Numbered from the stretch's first letter, positions 1 through 10,666 are shown. The stretch is DNA of 64,000 nt from Mesobacillus maritimus (GCF_019749255.1 NZ_JACWFH010000012.1:1-64000), one strand, 5' to 3'. Made by a program: numbers and translations. Notes: generated by a model not told the origin, from the sequence alone.

Positions 1-28
1 CAAAAATGTACATGATTACATTGACATT

Positions 29-404
29 TATAGAAGGCAACCTCTATTCGGACTCAGTCCTCCTTTTTCTTGCCTACTCTGTCCGAAGGCAACTTCTATT
101 CGGACTCAGCCCGCCTTTTTCTCGCCTGCTCTGTCCGAAGGCAACCTCTATTCAGACTCAAACCTCCCTTTCCCTGCCTCTCCTGTCCGAAGGCAATCTC
201 TATTCGGACTCAGTCCTCCTTTTTCTCGCCTGCTCTGTCCGAAGGCAATCTCTATTCGGACTCAGTCCTCCTTTTTCTCTCCTCTCCTGTCCGAAGGCAA
301 CCTCTATTCGGACTCAGTCCTCCCTTTCCCTGCCTCTCCTGTCCGAAGGCAACCTCTATTCGGACTCAGTCCTCCTTTTTCTCGCCTGCTCTGTCTGAAG
401 GCAT
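29..404. repeat. 52-bp tandem repeat array, each unit with a hairpin
   Basis: About seven units with an exact 52-bp period: the unit start (GTCCGAAGGC) recurs at 81, 133, 185, 237, 289, 341 and, mutated, 393, with a degenerate first copy near 29. Each unit holds a 7-bp inverted repeat, GTCCGAA and TTCGGAC, separated by 11 bases, then about 27 pyrimidine-rich bases. There are no unique spacers, so this is not a CRISPR. Because 52 is not a multiple of 3, the array is open in more than one frame and gives repetitive apparent proteins, which I regard as spurious. Nothing else is seen in the first 480 bases. Confidence 0.9.
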
Positions 405-479
405 CCGATTCTCTAATCTCAATAAAATTCCAGGCACATTAAACCAGTCAACGCATCCTTCGGTTCAGTCACTCAAACA

Positions 480-522
480 AAAAAAGAGGCCTTTCCCAAT
501 AATCTTGAGAATCGCCTCTTTT
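480..522 (-). terminator. Terminator of the LacI-family gene
   Basis: Inverted arms AAAAAGAGGC and GCCTCTTTTT flank about 24 bases. Read on the minus strand it directly follows the LacI-type stop codon and ends in a T run. Confidence 0.7.
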
Positions 523-2518
<1,996 letters not shown>

Positions 2519-2565
2519 CTTACTCACCTTCTATTTTATAGGGTAGCTAGCGCTTCCGTCCAATC

Positions 2566-3396
2566 CTATTTGATTCCGGTATTGGTTACACTTTTCACAA
2601 TATGTTTATTGGCCAATAAGAAGATAACAACGGCTGGAATCGTCGCAATCACGGTTGAAGCCATCATTTTTGCTGGGTTGACGAAATTGGAGCCTTGAAT
2701 CAACGTCGCAATCCCTAGCGTAATCGTCTTCATCTCATTTGAATTGGTGACAAGAGATGGCCATAGGTAGTCATTATAGATTGCTAGGAAGGTAATAACA
2801 GCCAGTGTCATCGCAACTGGTTTAATCGCCGGAAAAATAACATGGTATAGAATTTGCCATTGAGAAGCTCCATCTAGATAGGCTGCTTCCTCCAAGTCTT
2901 TCGGGAACGACAATAGGAAATTGTAAACCAAGAAAACCCCCATTGTACTTGCCGTATAAGGCATAATGAGCGGAATATAACTATCTAATAGTCCTACCTC
3001 TTTAAACATGTAGAAGGCTGGGAACAAGGTAACGATACCAGGAACCGCCAATGCCGCGAAAATCATTCCTAAAATCACTTTTTTACCAGGAACATTTAAT
3101 CGTGCTAATGCGTAAGCAGCTAGAATGTCGACAACTACTACGATAATCGTTCCAATTGCTGTGATGAAAGTTGTATTAAATAACCAGCGGAAAATCGGTG
3201 CTTCTGTCACAGAAGAGAATATGCCGGTATAATTTTCCAACGTCCAAACTTGCGGTAAAATACTTGAACTCGCCATTGACTCACTCAATGTTTTAAAAGA
3301 AGTAAACACCATCCAGATGAGCGGCAAGAGGAATAATATTGCAATGATAGTCGCCAAGGTTAAGAGCGGGATCGCTTTACGCGTTGATCTTTTCAT
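2566..3396 (-). CDS. Carbohydrate ABC transporter permease (MalG type, CUT1)
   Basis: About 276 residues with six predicted membrane helices and the permease EAA loop, EEAAYLDGASQWQILYHVIF, around residues 190-210, which contacts the ATPase. Three in-frame starts lie close together (GTG 3405, ATG 3402, ATG 3396); AGGAAG is best spaced for 3396. It follows the partner permease by a few bases. No ATPase gene is nearby, as is common for CUT1 systems that share an MsmX-type ATPase encoded elsewhere. Confidence 0.9.
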   Translation of the reverse strand: MKRSTRKAIPLLTLATIIAILFLLPLIWMVFTSFKTLSESMASSSILPQVWTLENYTGIFSSVTEAPIFRWLFNTTFITAIGTIIVVVVDILAAYALARLNVPGKKVILGMIFAALAVPGIVTLFPAFYMFKEVGLLDSYIPLIMPYTASTMGVFLVYNFLLSFPKDLEEAAYLDGASQWQILYHVIFPAIKPVAMTLAVITFLAIYNDYLWPSLVTNSNEMKTITLGIATLIQGSNFVNPAKMMASTVIATIPAVVIFLLANKHIVKSVTNTGIK

Positions 3397-3411
3397 CTTC
3401 ATCACTTCCTT

Positions 3412-4305
3412 TTAGTCTTTCTTTCGGTAGTTCAACCAGTATTGAAAACCGAGAATGACGGTCATAATAATACCCATTAACAGGGCCATAGCAGAACCAA
3501 TACCAAGCTGATTCATCCCAAATACGGATGTTTGAATATTCATGATGAGAGAGTTCGTTGATTGTTCCGGACCACCATTGGTAATCAAACGGGTTTGTCC
3601 ATAGAGGTTAAAGGAAGCAATCACCGTCATAATGACAATGAAGAAGCCTACATTTTTAATCTGAGGATACGTGACATATCGAAACTTCGCCCATGCACCT
3701 GCTCCATCTAGATCAGCGGCCTCATATAAGGAGCTGTCCACTTCATTCAATGCATTAATAAACAGCATCATGTTAAAACCAATGGTCCACCAAACGGTTG
3801 CAATTAAAATCGTTAACCAGGCATAAGGTTGTTCACCGAGCCAGTTTACCGCATCCTTCATCCCTAGAGACATCAAGACATTATTGACAAATCCACCGTT
3901 ATTGTTAAAGAGCCAAAGGAAAATGGCAGATACAGCTGTTACGGATATGGAATAAGAAATAAAGAAGATCGTTCGATAAATGGTTTTGAACTTATCAGGA
4001 AGATTGTCAATAATTAATGCTAAACCTAAGGCAATGAGCACCAAGGGCGGAACACTAATCACAACGAAATACAGTGTATTTTTTAAACCAGTGATAAATA
4101 AATTATTGTAAATTGTGCCGGACGTGAGAATCATCTTATAGTTATCAAGGCCAACAAAGCCTAAATTCCCCGCAGAAACGTTCCAGTTGTGGAAACTGAT
4201 CCATATGCCCAACCCTAATGGTAGCGCCCAAAATAGCAAGAAGAAAATGACAAATGGGGAAACCATCAGTACCGACCAGATTTTATAGGAAGCTCCTTTA
4301 TACAT
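3412..4305 (-). CDS. Carbohydrate ABC transporter permease (MalF type, CUT1)
   Basis: A 297-residue inner-membrane permease with six helices and an EAA loop reading YEAADLDGAGAWAKFRYVTY near residues 195-215. A strong GGAGGA ribosome site precedes the ATG. It lies between the binding-protein gene and the second permease, so the three make one importer. It ends with a hydrophilic NYRKKD tail and shows no damage. Confidence 0.9.
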   Translation of the reverse strand: MYKGASYKIWSVLMVSPFVIFFLLFWALPLGLGIWISFHNWNVSAGNLGFVGLDNYKMILTSGTIYNNLFITGLKNTLYFVVISVPPLVLIALGLALIIDNLPDKFKTIYRTIFFISYSISVTAVSAIFLWLFNNNGGFVNNVLMSLGMKDAVNWLGEQPYAWLTILIATVWWTIGFNMMLFINALNEVDSSLYEAADLDGAGAWAKFRYVTYPQIKNVGFFIVIMTVIASFNLYGQTRLITNGGPEQSTNSLIMNIQTSVFGMNQLGIGSAMALLMGIIMTVILGFQYWLNYRKKD

Positions 4306-4435
4306 CGTTTGTCCTCCATTCGAAAGAACACTTCGTCCTTTCCCTTTTGTTTCAATTATCTTTCTCTATTAGAAAATAAAGAGTGGATTCTGTCTCAAGA
4401 CATCACCACTCTTTCCTTGTCTTCAAAGTTATGAG

Positions 4436-4590
4436 AAATGCGCAATCGCCCTGTTCAGCAGCGTATGGCCTGGAGCCCTCCAACTGAGATAAAGGAAACA
4501 CGAAGAGCGTTAGCGCATTCGTGCTTGACTTATCGTAGGGCGGAGAGCGAAGGACACTAGCCGCTAGGGCGCTGGAGCAAGACAATTCTC
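4436..4590. repeat. Structured intergenic repeat element (Bacillus type)
   Basis: A GC-richer block in the 354-bp gap between binding-protein and permease genes. Read on the minus strand it starts TTGTCTTGCTCCAGCGCC and contains an inner stem, CACGAA with TTCGTG. I recognise this general layout (CTCCAGCGCC start, CTTTCCGCC-like middle, terminal GGAGGGCTCCAG) as a repeat common between genes in Bacillus genomes. Reading frames through it are unlikely to be genes. Lying inside an operon, it may act as a processing or attenuation structure that lowers permease expression relative to the binding protein. Confidence 0.6.
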
Positions 4591-4659
4591 TATGTTTAAC
4601 TTATACCCTTGCTTATATAGAGGAAGGAATGGCCAGTGAGCCATTCTCCCTGTTTATCC

Positions 4660-5943
4660 TTACTGCTGTGGAGCAGTAGCAGCAATTTGTTTCGCCATTT
4701 CGGTTGCTTGCTCTAATTCTTTCATTAAATCGTCTTTTGTGATCTTTTCAGTCGTAACCAATTTACTAAATACAGATTCATTCATATAACGCATTTGCTC
4801 TCCGAATTGGTACACTTGCGGAGCACTTACATAATCATCGAACTGTTGAGAGTTCTGGTACGCAATTTGGTACGTATCTTGATCTGCGCTGATTTTTTCT
4901 AATGTTGCTAAATGTACTGGAGCTTGTCCACCATCTGCCCAGTTAATTAAGTTTTCAGGTGTATACATAAACTTCAAGTATTCTGCAATACCAGCTAGTT
5001 TTTCTTCATCTTTTACATTTGTAGGAAGAGCGATTGTGTGGGAGTTTCCATAGGCACCAGCCTGTGAACCAATTTGTGGAATTGGCGCAACTCCTAGGTT
5101 ATCAGCATACTTTTCTTTTGCACCACCGTAGAACCAAGGTCCTGTAAGGGCTACAGCAGTTTGATATGCTTTTCCTTCTTGTGCTTCTTTCATAAACGTT
5201 TGGAACTCACCATCTAAACCAAGACCAGCTGGTGAAACTTTATCTTTCCAAATCATGTCATGGAATTGCATTAACGCGTCTGCATACTCTGGTTGAGCAA
5301 AATTCATGTACCCATCTTTGTCGATATCAATTCCATTTTGGGCAGCAATCATAAGCATATAGAATTCAACTAAGCCACTTGAAGGGACGCCTAAAGCATA
5401 AAGATCCTTACTTTGAGCTTGTAGCTCACCGTTAAGTTTTACTAAATCTTCATATGTTTTTGGTGCTTCTTTTACAAATTCTTTGTTGTAGAACATTGTT
5501 AAAGGATGGATATCAAGCGGAACAGCATACATCGCATCGTCTAGTTTTACCGCATCGATCCCTGCTTGATGAAAGTCAGCTTCACTAATACCAGCCTTTT
5601 CAAGAACTGGTGTGATGTCTTGAATTAACCCATCTTGTTTATATGTTTCAAGATTATTACCGTGGATCACTACAAGGTCATAATTGCCGGATTTGAATTT
5701 TGTATAATGGTCTTTTTCTTGTAATTCCACTACTTCATACTTATCTTGTGAAGCGTTGAAAGCGTCGGTAATCTTTTTCATATAAGCTCCGTCGCCACCA
5801 GTAAAGCCATTGATGAAGGAAATCTGAACTTTTCCATTTTCGCCTTTTCCTGACTTTTCAGAGGAATCTCCGCCTCCTGAACAACCAGCTAATACTAAAA
5901 ATACAGTTACTACTAGTGCGAGCCACTTTGATATTTTTTTCAT
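4660..5943 (-). CDS. Sugar ABC transporter substrate-binding lipoprotein (CUT1)
   Basis: 427 residues. The leader MKKISKWLALVVTVFLVLAG ends in lipobox Cys 21, so it is a membrane-anchored lipoprotein. The rest is a two-lobed extracellular solute-binding family 1 fold (DAFNASQDKYEVVELQ near residues 63-80, then ALTGPWFYGG). The ribosome site AAAGGGG is well placed. It is the first gene of the operon, behind a promoter with a cre/operator-like palindrome. The likely ligand is an oligosaccharide, inferred from the GH43 enzyme. Confidence 0.9.
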   Translation of the reverse strand: MKKISKWLALVVTVFLVLAGCSGGGDSSEKSGKGENGKVQISFINGFTGGDGAYMKKITDAFNASQDKYEVVELQEKDHYTKFKSGNYDLVVIHGNNLETYKQDGLIQDITPVLEKAGISEADFHQAGIDAVKLDDAMYAVPLDIHPLTMFYNKEFVKEAPKTYEDLVKLNGELQAQSKDLYALGVPSSGLVEFYMLMIAAQNGIDIDKDGYMNFAQPEYADALMQFHDMIWKDKVSPAGLGLDGEFQTFMKEAQEGKAYQTAVALTGPWFYGGAKEKYADNLGVAPIPQIGSQAGAYGNSHTIALPTNVKDEEKLAGIAEYLKFMYTPENLINWADGGQAPVHLATLEKISADQDTYQIAYQNSQQFDDYVSAPQVYQFGEQMRYMNESVFSKLVTTEKITKDDLMKELEQATEMAKQIAATAPQQ

Positions 5944-5995
5944 GCTGTGGTTCCCCTTTCTATTATCCCATTGTTACTTTCAACACACATGAATG

Positions 5996-6043
5996 TGAAA
6001 GCGCCTTCAACGTAATAATAGTATATACATGTAGAACAGTCAA
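5996..6043 (-). promoter_or_regulatory. Promoter of the GH43/ABC operon with a cre/LacI-type operator
   Basis: On the minus strand, TTGACT (6038-6043) and TATTAT (6015-6020) are separated by 17 bases. Immediately downstream, 5996-6009 carries the CG-centred palindrome TGAAGGCGCTTTCA, one mismatch from the CcpA cre consensus. It could equally be the operator for the adjacent LacI-family regulator, since both families bind such palindromes. Confidence 0.65.
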
Positions 6044-6048
6044 TATTT

Positions 6049-6116
6049 TTTACTAAAATTTTAACTAAATATTTTAGTAAATTAACCGCGGTAATAAACA
6101 GGTTATTTTACTAAAA
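6049..6116. promoter_or_regulatory. Three TTTACTAAAA-type sites upstream of the operon promoter
   Basis: TTTACTAAAA at 6049-6058, its inverse TTTTAGTAAA at 6072-6081, and a third copy, TTTACTAAAA, at 6107-6116. All lie upstream of the -35, a position more typical of an activator or upstream repressor site. The regulator is unknown. From here to 6638 (apart from the palindrome at 6389) I see no gene. Confidence 0.45.
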
Positions 6117-6388
6117 GGTTTTTAACGTAATAGGTTGTAATTCGTATAGAGTGTATTGACTCTATCTGTCTCTTAAGATGAAATAAAAAGATTGACTAAT
6201 TCTCATTTCCCCCATAACACTTCTTACCGGTGTAACCTCACCACACCTGTTTTGGCATAGCGGTTATGATGCATTAAAGTTACCCTATCAATTTCTTTCA
6301 GTGATTTGTTCTTTCTCTAATTCGTACTCTATTAAACAGAAGAGCCCTCAACATATTGGATGATAAATTGTCATCCCCTACCTAGTAA

Positions 6389-6413
6389 GACACAGTGCCT
6401 GTCCCCTTGTCCC
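6389..6413. repeat. GGGACA palindrome family, copy 1 (degenerate)
   Basis: Right half (TGCCTGTCC then CCTTGTCCC) is intact; the left arm is decayed to GACACAG. Same family as the perfect copies at 13922 and 25277. Confidence 0.7.
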
Positions 6414-6638
6414 ACCTTTGTGTTGATCGTTTGTAAAAATAATTGAGCTGGTGTAAAGATTGATAAGGTTTTGTAAATATATGGTATCTATGGAAAATGG
6501 AGAATAATCTAGCATTTCAGAGGAAAAAGAGTTTAATAACGAGTTAATGCGGATCAATCCTATTTTTTTATTCTAGCTTTGAAGACTTATACTACAAATG
6601 CTTTTACTACTATTTTTATTGGAGGTATTACAAGAGCG

Positions 6639-7871
6639 ATGAACAAGAAAATGACTGAGATGAAAAACGTACTCAATTGGAAGAAGATTGTTGGTGTTAG
6701 CGTGATCGCAGGCTCGCTGTTCAGTACTACTTCTGCATTTGCGGCAGTTGACCAAGATCAAGAAACAACTAAATATGGTTTTCAGGATCGGGTGAACAAA
6801 GGTCAATTGATTTATCAAGATCAAACTGATAACGACTTTGCAAATGTCTTACAAAATATCCAGTCAAAAAAGGCCGTTCAAAAACAACGTTTAGCTCTTT
6901 GGGCAGAACAAATGTCAACTGCAAAAGGAAATCAAATCATGCAAACACAAGCATCTGATAGCTTCTCCACACTAGAACAAGCTGGTCAGAGCGAAGAGAA
7001 TGAACAAGATCAAGCGACGGATATTGTCGAACTTCAAGACCAAACAGGTGATGGAAATGAGTTGATTCAAGATCAATTATCCTTTAATGAAAATGCTCAA
7101 ACCCAATATACAATTGGGACAAACAATAGCCAGACACAAGATATTTTAAGTGAAATTGATCAACTAAAGGCAGGTTTCGGTTCTCGCCTTAGTCAAATTC
7201 AAGACTCGCTTAAATCCAATACCCAAAACCAAAGTAATACTGGAAATGGAAATACACAAGATCAATTCGCCTACAATGATTCGGATGCGAGCCAAAGTGC
7301 AGATGGGGATCTTATTCATCAACTTCAAGGCGCATATGACACCCACATCCAAAATCAACAAACTACAGGGAACGGGAACTATCCTTTCCAAGATATCTAC
7401 AATGGAACAATTCAAGGGCAAGAAGCGTCTGGAAGTGAAATGACACAAGATCAACTAGCAGATAATGTGTCAGAACAAATAACGACTGTTGCTGGCAATC
7501 AGAACGATGCTGACCAATCTTCTTACAATTTTAATCATCAAAATCAAACTGGAGAAGTCGGAAATGTTCATCAAGACCAAGCTTCAACAAACCTTACAGG
7601 TCAAGGTGCGGATGTAACTGGCAATGGAAACTACTTGATTGAATATGGTGAAACAGATACAACTCAAACGCAAGCAGGATATTCTGGTGCTTATCAATCA
7701 CAAGGTTCTTCAAATGCAACCGAACAAAGTGGAGTAGTAGCCGGTGATGAGATTCATCACGATCAATATGTTTATAACGGCTTAGACCAAAACCAATTGG
7801 GCCTAAATGAAACGGTTCAAAACCAAGGTTCTTCTACTATGAATGGACAAGGTGCTAGTGCTCCTTTTTGA
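6639..7871 (+). CDS. Secreted Q/N-rich curlin-like repeat protein
   Basis: About 410 residues. The start is set at 6639 (GGAGGT upstream), giving a Sec signal peptide, SVIAGSLFSTTSAFA, ending in an Ala-x-Ala site. The mature part is almost entirely a repeat of about 21 residues made of two half-units: Q-x-Q followed by a Y-N segment, then Q-x-Q followed by G-x-G-N. About 14 double units are visible, e.g. QNQSNTGNGNTQDQFAYN. There is no Cys, no wall-anchor motif and no transmembrane tail. Spacing and residue types resemble curlin (CsgA) beta-arcade repeats, so a secreted amyloid-like or beta-solenoid fibre protein is plausible. No csgG/E/F-type genes are present. Function is not established. 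Confidence 0.75.
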   Translation: MNKKMTEMKNVLNWKKIVGVSVIAGSLFSTTSAFAAVDQDQETTKYGFQDRVNKGQLIYQDQTDNDFANVLQNIQSKKAVQKQRLALWAEQMSTAKGNQIMQTQASDSFSTLEQAGQSEENEQDQATDIVELQDQTGDGNELIQDQLSFNENAQTQYTIGTNNSQTQDILSEIDQLKAGFGSRLSQIQDSLKSNTQNQSNTGNGNTQDQFAYNDSDASQSADGDLIHQLQGAYDTHIQNQQTTGNGNYPFQDIYNGTIQGQEASGSEMTQDQLADNVSEQITTVAGNQNDADQSSYNFNHQNQTGEVGNVHQDQASTNLTGQGADVTGNGNYLIEYGETDTTQTQAGYSGAYQSQGSSNATEQSGVVAGDEIHHDQYVYNGLDQNQLGLNETVQNQGSSTMNGQGASAPF

Positions 7872-8001
7872 TAGAAGACTGATTCCACTCACTTGCCTCA
7901 CTTGCAACACTGCTGAAACTAATGCTTAAGACTGAAGCAACGATAAATGCCCCAATTACTTTTTTAAACAATGATCGTTTCCCCCTTAATGTGTTTTTCA
8001 T
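7855..8001 (-). pseudogene. Truncated signal-peptide fragment of a second surface protein
   Basis: 48 codons: a basic start (MKNTLRGKRSLFKK), a hydrophobic core (VIGAFIVASVLSIS) and a cleavage-like ASEA, then only 12 residues before a stop overlapping the 3' end of the converging repeat-protein gene. A complete signal peptide with almost no mature protein suggests the 5' stub of a deleted gene, although a small secreted peptide cannot be excluded. The ribosome site is weak. Confidence 0.45.
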
Positions 8002-8013
8002 TTGAATGTAGAA

Positions 8014-8044
8014 AGCTCCATCCAATAAAAAACTAGATGGAGCT
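8014..8044. terminator. Hairpin terminator between the two minus-strand fragments
   Basis: Arms AGCTCCATC and GATGGAGCT with a 13-base A/T-rich loop. It lies just after the stop of the minus-strand repeat fragment. Confidence 0.55.
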
Positions 8045-8062
8045 GAAATAAGTGAAATCACC

Positions 8063-8365
8063 TTAGTTTGCAGATTGACCTTGAACGATGGTAAAGCTGG
8101 AAGATTGATTTTGGTTTACGTCATCGCCTACTGAAATCGCAGATTGTGTTGTTGTGACATCAGAGCTCTGGTTTTGCGCGGCGTCAATTCCTTCCGCAAC
8201 ATTTTGCATTTGAGTTGTATCATTCGTACTTGTTTGTGCCACTGCATTGTTATCACCAGTAGAATTAGATGTTTGGCTAGTGATCACTTCTGAATTTTGA
8301 TTTTGATCATCATTAGATCCTAATTGAACCTGTGTAACGCTGTTTGAGCTTCCTTGTTCAATCAA
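8063..8365 (-). pseudogene. 3' fragment of a curlin-like Q/N-rich repeat protein
   Basis: 100 codons with the same repeat as the neighbouring large protein: QNQ-type dyads every 20-23 residues (DAAQNQSSDVTTTQSAIS, DDVNQNQSSSFTIVQGQ). It has no signal peptide, only a TTG as possible start, and no ribosome site; the upstream reading frame closes near 8417 without an ATG. I read it as the C-terminal remainder of a paralogue whose 5' end was lost. The adjacent signal-peptide stub (7855-8001) would then be the head of yet another copy. Confidence 0.55.
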
Positions 8366-8382
8366 ATGAAGGTTGGGAAAAA

Positions 8383-8796
8383 ATGATGGAGATAAAAAGA
8401 AATAAAATGGACACGTTCAAGAATGAATTCAAAGGTGCCGCTAGCTCTCTGCAAAGACACTCCGTCAATATGAGAAGCCACCAACTTCAAAATGGACAAT
8501 CTAAAGGTGAAGCGACTGCCACACAAAGTAGTGAACTGAACATGGATGTAGACAGCAAACTAACGACCGACTCAACGGAACTAAAACAAGAAACCAAAGG
8601 TTCAGGCTTGATGGAACAAAGTACGAAGACGGAAGATGCTGCTACTCTCATACAATCCCAAAGCAACACAACTAGCGTATACCACTTTCAAGCCTCCATT
8701 GAAGGCGGACCATCCCTTCAAAATCAAATGGTTCAGGTTCATTCGTTTCAATTTTCCTCCGTTTTTGATAGAGACAGAGGTTCATTGTCTCAGTAA
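8383..8796 (+). CDS. Q-rich protein of unknown function, no signal peptide
   Basis: About 137 residues, hydrophilic, rich in Q, S, T, N and K, without Cys and without a leader (MEIKRNKMDTFKNEFKGAAS). Q-x-Q dyads occur (HQLQNGQ, LIQSQSN, LQNQMVQVHSFQF) but the spacing is less regular than in the neighbours. The start is uncertain: ATG 8383, 8386 or 8407 are all possible and the ribosome site is poor. It diverges from the minus-strand repeat fragment. Possibly another degraded member of the family, or an accessory protein. Confidence 0.5.
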   Translation: MMEIKRNKMDTFKNEFKGAASSLQRHSVNMRSHQLQNGQSKGEATATQSSELNMDVDSKLTTDSTELKQETKGSGLMEQSTKTEDAATLIQSQSNTTSVYHFQASIEGGPSLQNQMVQVHSFQFSSVFDRDRGSLSQ

Positions 8797-8839
8797 TGAA
8801 TACTTAAGATAAAACCTCGGGATATGGTTTGAACTGCAC

Positions 8840-8871
8840 CCAATTGTTAGACAACATGATCTAACAATTGG
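8840..8871. terminator. Perfect 12-bp hairpin after the Q-rich gene
   Basis: Arms CCAATTGTTAGA and TCTAACAATTGG with an 8-base loop. No clear T run follows, so it may be a structural or processing element rather than a classic terminator. The rest of 8872-9148 shows no gene. Confidence 0.5.
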
Positions 8872-9148
8872 AGTGTAGGTTTAAGGGGCTAATACCCTAA
8901 AAAAATAAATGATCATTTTCCTTCTATATTCCTCTACAGTTGGCCCGCAAAAAAAGCGATCTCCTACCAATTAGGTAAAAATCCAAGAACCTTCCTCCTT
9001 TTGCTTTCGGTCTCCTCAATTCATTACTAATTGCTAAACCTTTTTTCCAGCTCTGTGACAACACTTGGATGGTGAAAGTTACCGTTCCCCACTTCTCATC
9101 AACTTCTCATTTCCTTCACCATATATACTCATTGTCAACCGGTAATAT

Positions 9149-9190
9149 AAGGATATGAACTTAAGGATATGAACTTAAGGATATGAACTT
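9149..9190 (+). repeat. Triple 14-bp direct repeat at the start of the VTC gene
   Basis: AAGGATATGAACTT occurs three times head to tail (9149, 9163, 9177). Each copy contains a possible start (AAGGAT then ATG) whose five-codon frame ends on a TGA formed by the next copy. The copy number puts the upstream ATGs in different frames relative to the real gene start at 9222. Confidence 0.85.
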
Positions 9191-9221
9191 AGAAAAAAGA
9201 AAGAGTGGGAGGAACAACGAG

Positions 9222-9992
9222 ATGGCTTTAGAAGTGTTTAGTCGCAGAGAGCAGAAGTATTTGATTACACGCAAGCAATATGAATTGCTGGTCGAAATGA
9301 TGGGACCGTATATGCGCTACGATAAGTTTGGCGACCAAGGAAGGTATACGGTGACAAGTCTGTATTTTGAGAATCCAGAGAACAAAATTTATTATGAGGT
9401 AAAGAATAAATTAAAGTTTCGCCAAAAGTTGAGACTACGAATCTATAACGATACCGACTTAAATGGAACTGCTTTTTTTGAAATCAAGCAAAAGCATAAT
9501 AAGGTCGTCAACAAAAGACGCACAGGGATTCCGCTAGTCCAGGCTTATCACTATCTAAACTCGCCCTATGAACATGCGTCACCAGTTTATTACGATGTCT
9601 CCAATCCGCAAATCATGAAGGAGATTGATTATTTTCGAAAATACTATGATTTAAGACCCGAGATGGTCGTTAGCTATGATCGTCACGCCTTTCATTGCAT
9701 AACGGATCCCGATTTACGGGTGACCTTTGACTTGAATTTGCGTTGCCGGAACGAGGACCTGAGGATTGAAAATGGGTCATACGGTCAGAACTTTATTGAT
9801 CCAGATCTTGTCGTCCTTGAGGTGAAAGTAACACACAGTGTTCCGTTATGGTTGGCACGTATTCTGCAATCACTAGAATGCGAGCAACGTAGTGCCTCAA
9901 AATTCTGCACAAGCTTGGAACTATTAAAGGGGGAAACACTCCCGGTTCTAAATGAAGCTATAAAAGAAGCCGTATTAGTAGGAGGAAGATAA
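9222..9992 (+). CDS. VTC-domain protein (polyphosphate polymerase family)
   Basis: 256 residues. Begins MALEVFSRREQKYLITRKQY, the family's conserved RxExKY start. It then shows the basic beta-strand motifs of the tunnel fold: YTVTSLYFE near residue 42, KLRLRIY, FFEIKQKHNKVVNKRR, and ending VVLEVKVTHSVPLWL. In eukaryotic VTC4 this tunnel makes polyphosphate; bacterial single-domain versions are less understood. The start at 9222 follows GGGAGG with 9-base spacing; an upstream in-frame ATG in the 14-bp repeats is less likely. It is 2 bases from the DUF4956 gene, a pairing common in bacteria, often with CotH-like proteins, none of which is seen here. Confidence 0.85.
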   Translation: MALEVFSRREQKYLITRKQYELLVEMMGPYMRYDKFGDQGRYTVTSLYFENPENKIYYEVKNKLKFRQKLRLRIYNDTDLNGTAFFEIKQKHNKVVNKRRTGIPLVQAYHYLNSPYEHASPVYYDVSNPQIMKEIDYFRKYYDLRPEMVVSYDRHAFHCITDPDLRVTFDLNLRCRNEDLRIENGSYGQNFIDPDLVVLEVKVTHSVPLWLARILQSLECEQRSASKFCTSLELLKGETLPVLNEAIKEAVLVGGR

Positions 9993-9994
9993 CC

Positions 9995-10666
9995 ATGAAT
10001 GAATTACTAACATTTGGTTCCGCTGGGGAACAAACGATATGGATGAGTTTTTTAGCGATGATTGCAGCCACAGGATTAAGCTTGATTATTACGAAGGTAT
10101 ACCAAATCACTTTTACAGGGGAACATTATTCCCAGTCCTTTGTACACACGATTGTGATGATGAGTGTGGTTGTTTCTGTCGTGATGAATGTTGTAAGTGG
10201 AAACGCAGGCGTCGCATTCGGTTTATTTGCCGTCTTTTCACTGATTCGCTTCCGTAGTGCCGTGACTGACGCGAAAGACATTGCCTATATCTTCTTTGGT
10301 TTATGTGTCGGGATGACTTGTGGTTTGTTTCAAATCAGCCTGGCCATCATGTTAACTGTTATGGCAAGTTTGGTTTTTTACCTACTTTATAAATTCGATT
10401 ATGGGAAAGGCCGAGATACTCAAGTGTTAAAAGTAACGGTCCCTGAAAATTTGAATCACGAAAATTTGTTTGATGACATTCTTGTATCCCATACGAATAG
10501 TTATATTCTTCGCCAAGTAGAAACCACCAACCTCGGAACCATGATTCGCTATACATTTGATATTCGTAGTAAAGAAGAAACAAAGGATAAAGATTTGCTA
10601 GATAGAATCCGCGAACGCAATGCCAATCTGCAAGTTTCCCTTTCTTACTTGGAGAAGAAGTATTAA
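9995..10666 (+). CDS. DUF4956 membrane protein
   Basis: 223 residues. Four or five hydrophobic helices in residues 15-135 are followed by a cytoplasmic alpha/beta domain (VLKVTVPENLNHENLFDDIL). The helix-loop segment FSLIRFRSAVTDAKDIAYIF near residues 80-100 is the conserved core of DUF4956. A GGAGGA ribosome site lies in the 3' end of the VTC gene, so the two are translationally coupled. The usual VTC partner; a role in surface polymer or polyphosphate handling is inference only. Confidence 0.85.
   Translation: MNELLTFGSAGEQTIWMSFLAMIAATGLSLIITKVYQITFTGEHYSQSFVHTIVMMSVVVSVVMNVVSGNAGVAFGLFAVFSLIRFRSAVTDAKDIAYIFFGLCVGMTCGLFQISLAIMLTVMASLVFYLLYKFDYGKGRDTQVLKVTVPENLNHENLFDDILVSHTNSYILRQVETTNLGTMIRYTFDIRSKEETKDKDLLDRIRERNANLQVSLSYLEKKY

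Noticed and set aside
29-404. CRISPR array
   Set aside because: Whole 52-bp units are repeated, with no unique spacers and no cas genes.
4403-4585. 60-codon minus-strand gene in the importer operon
   Set aside because: Lies wholly in the structured Bacillus repeat, with no ribosome site.
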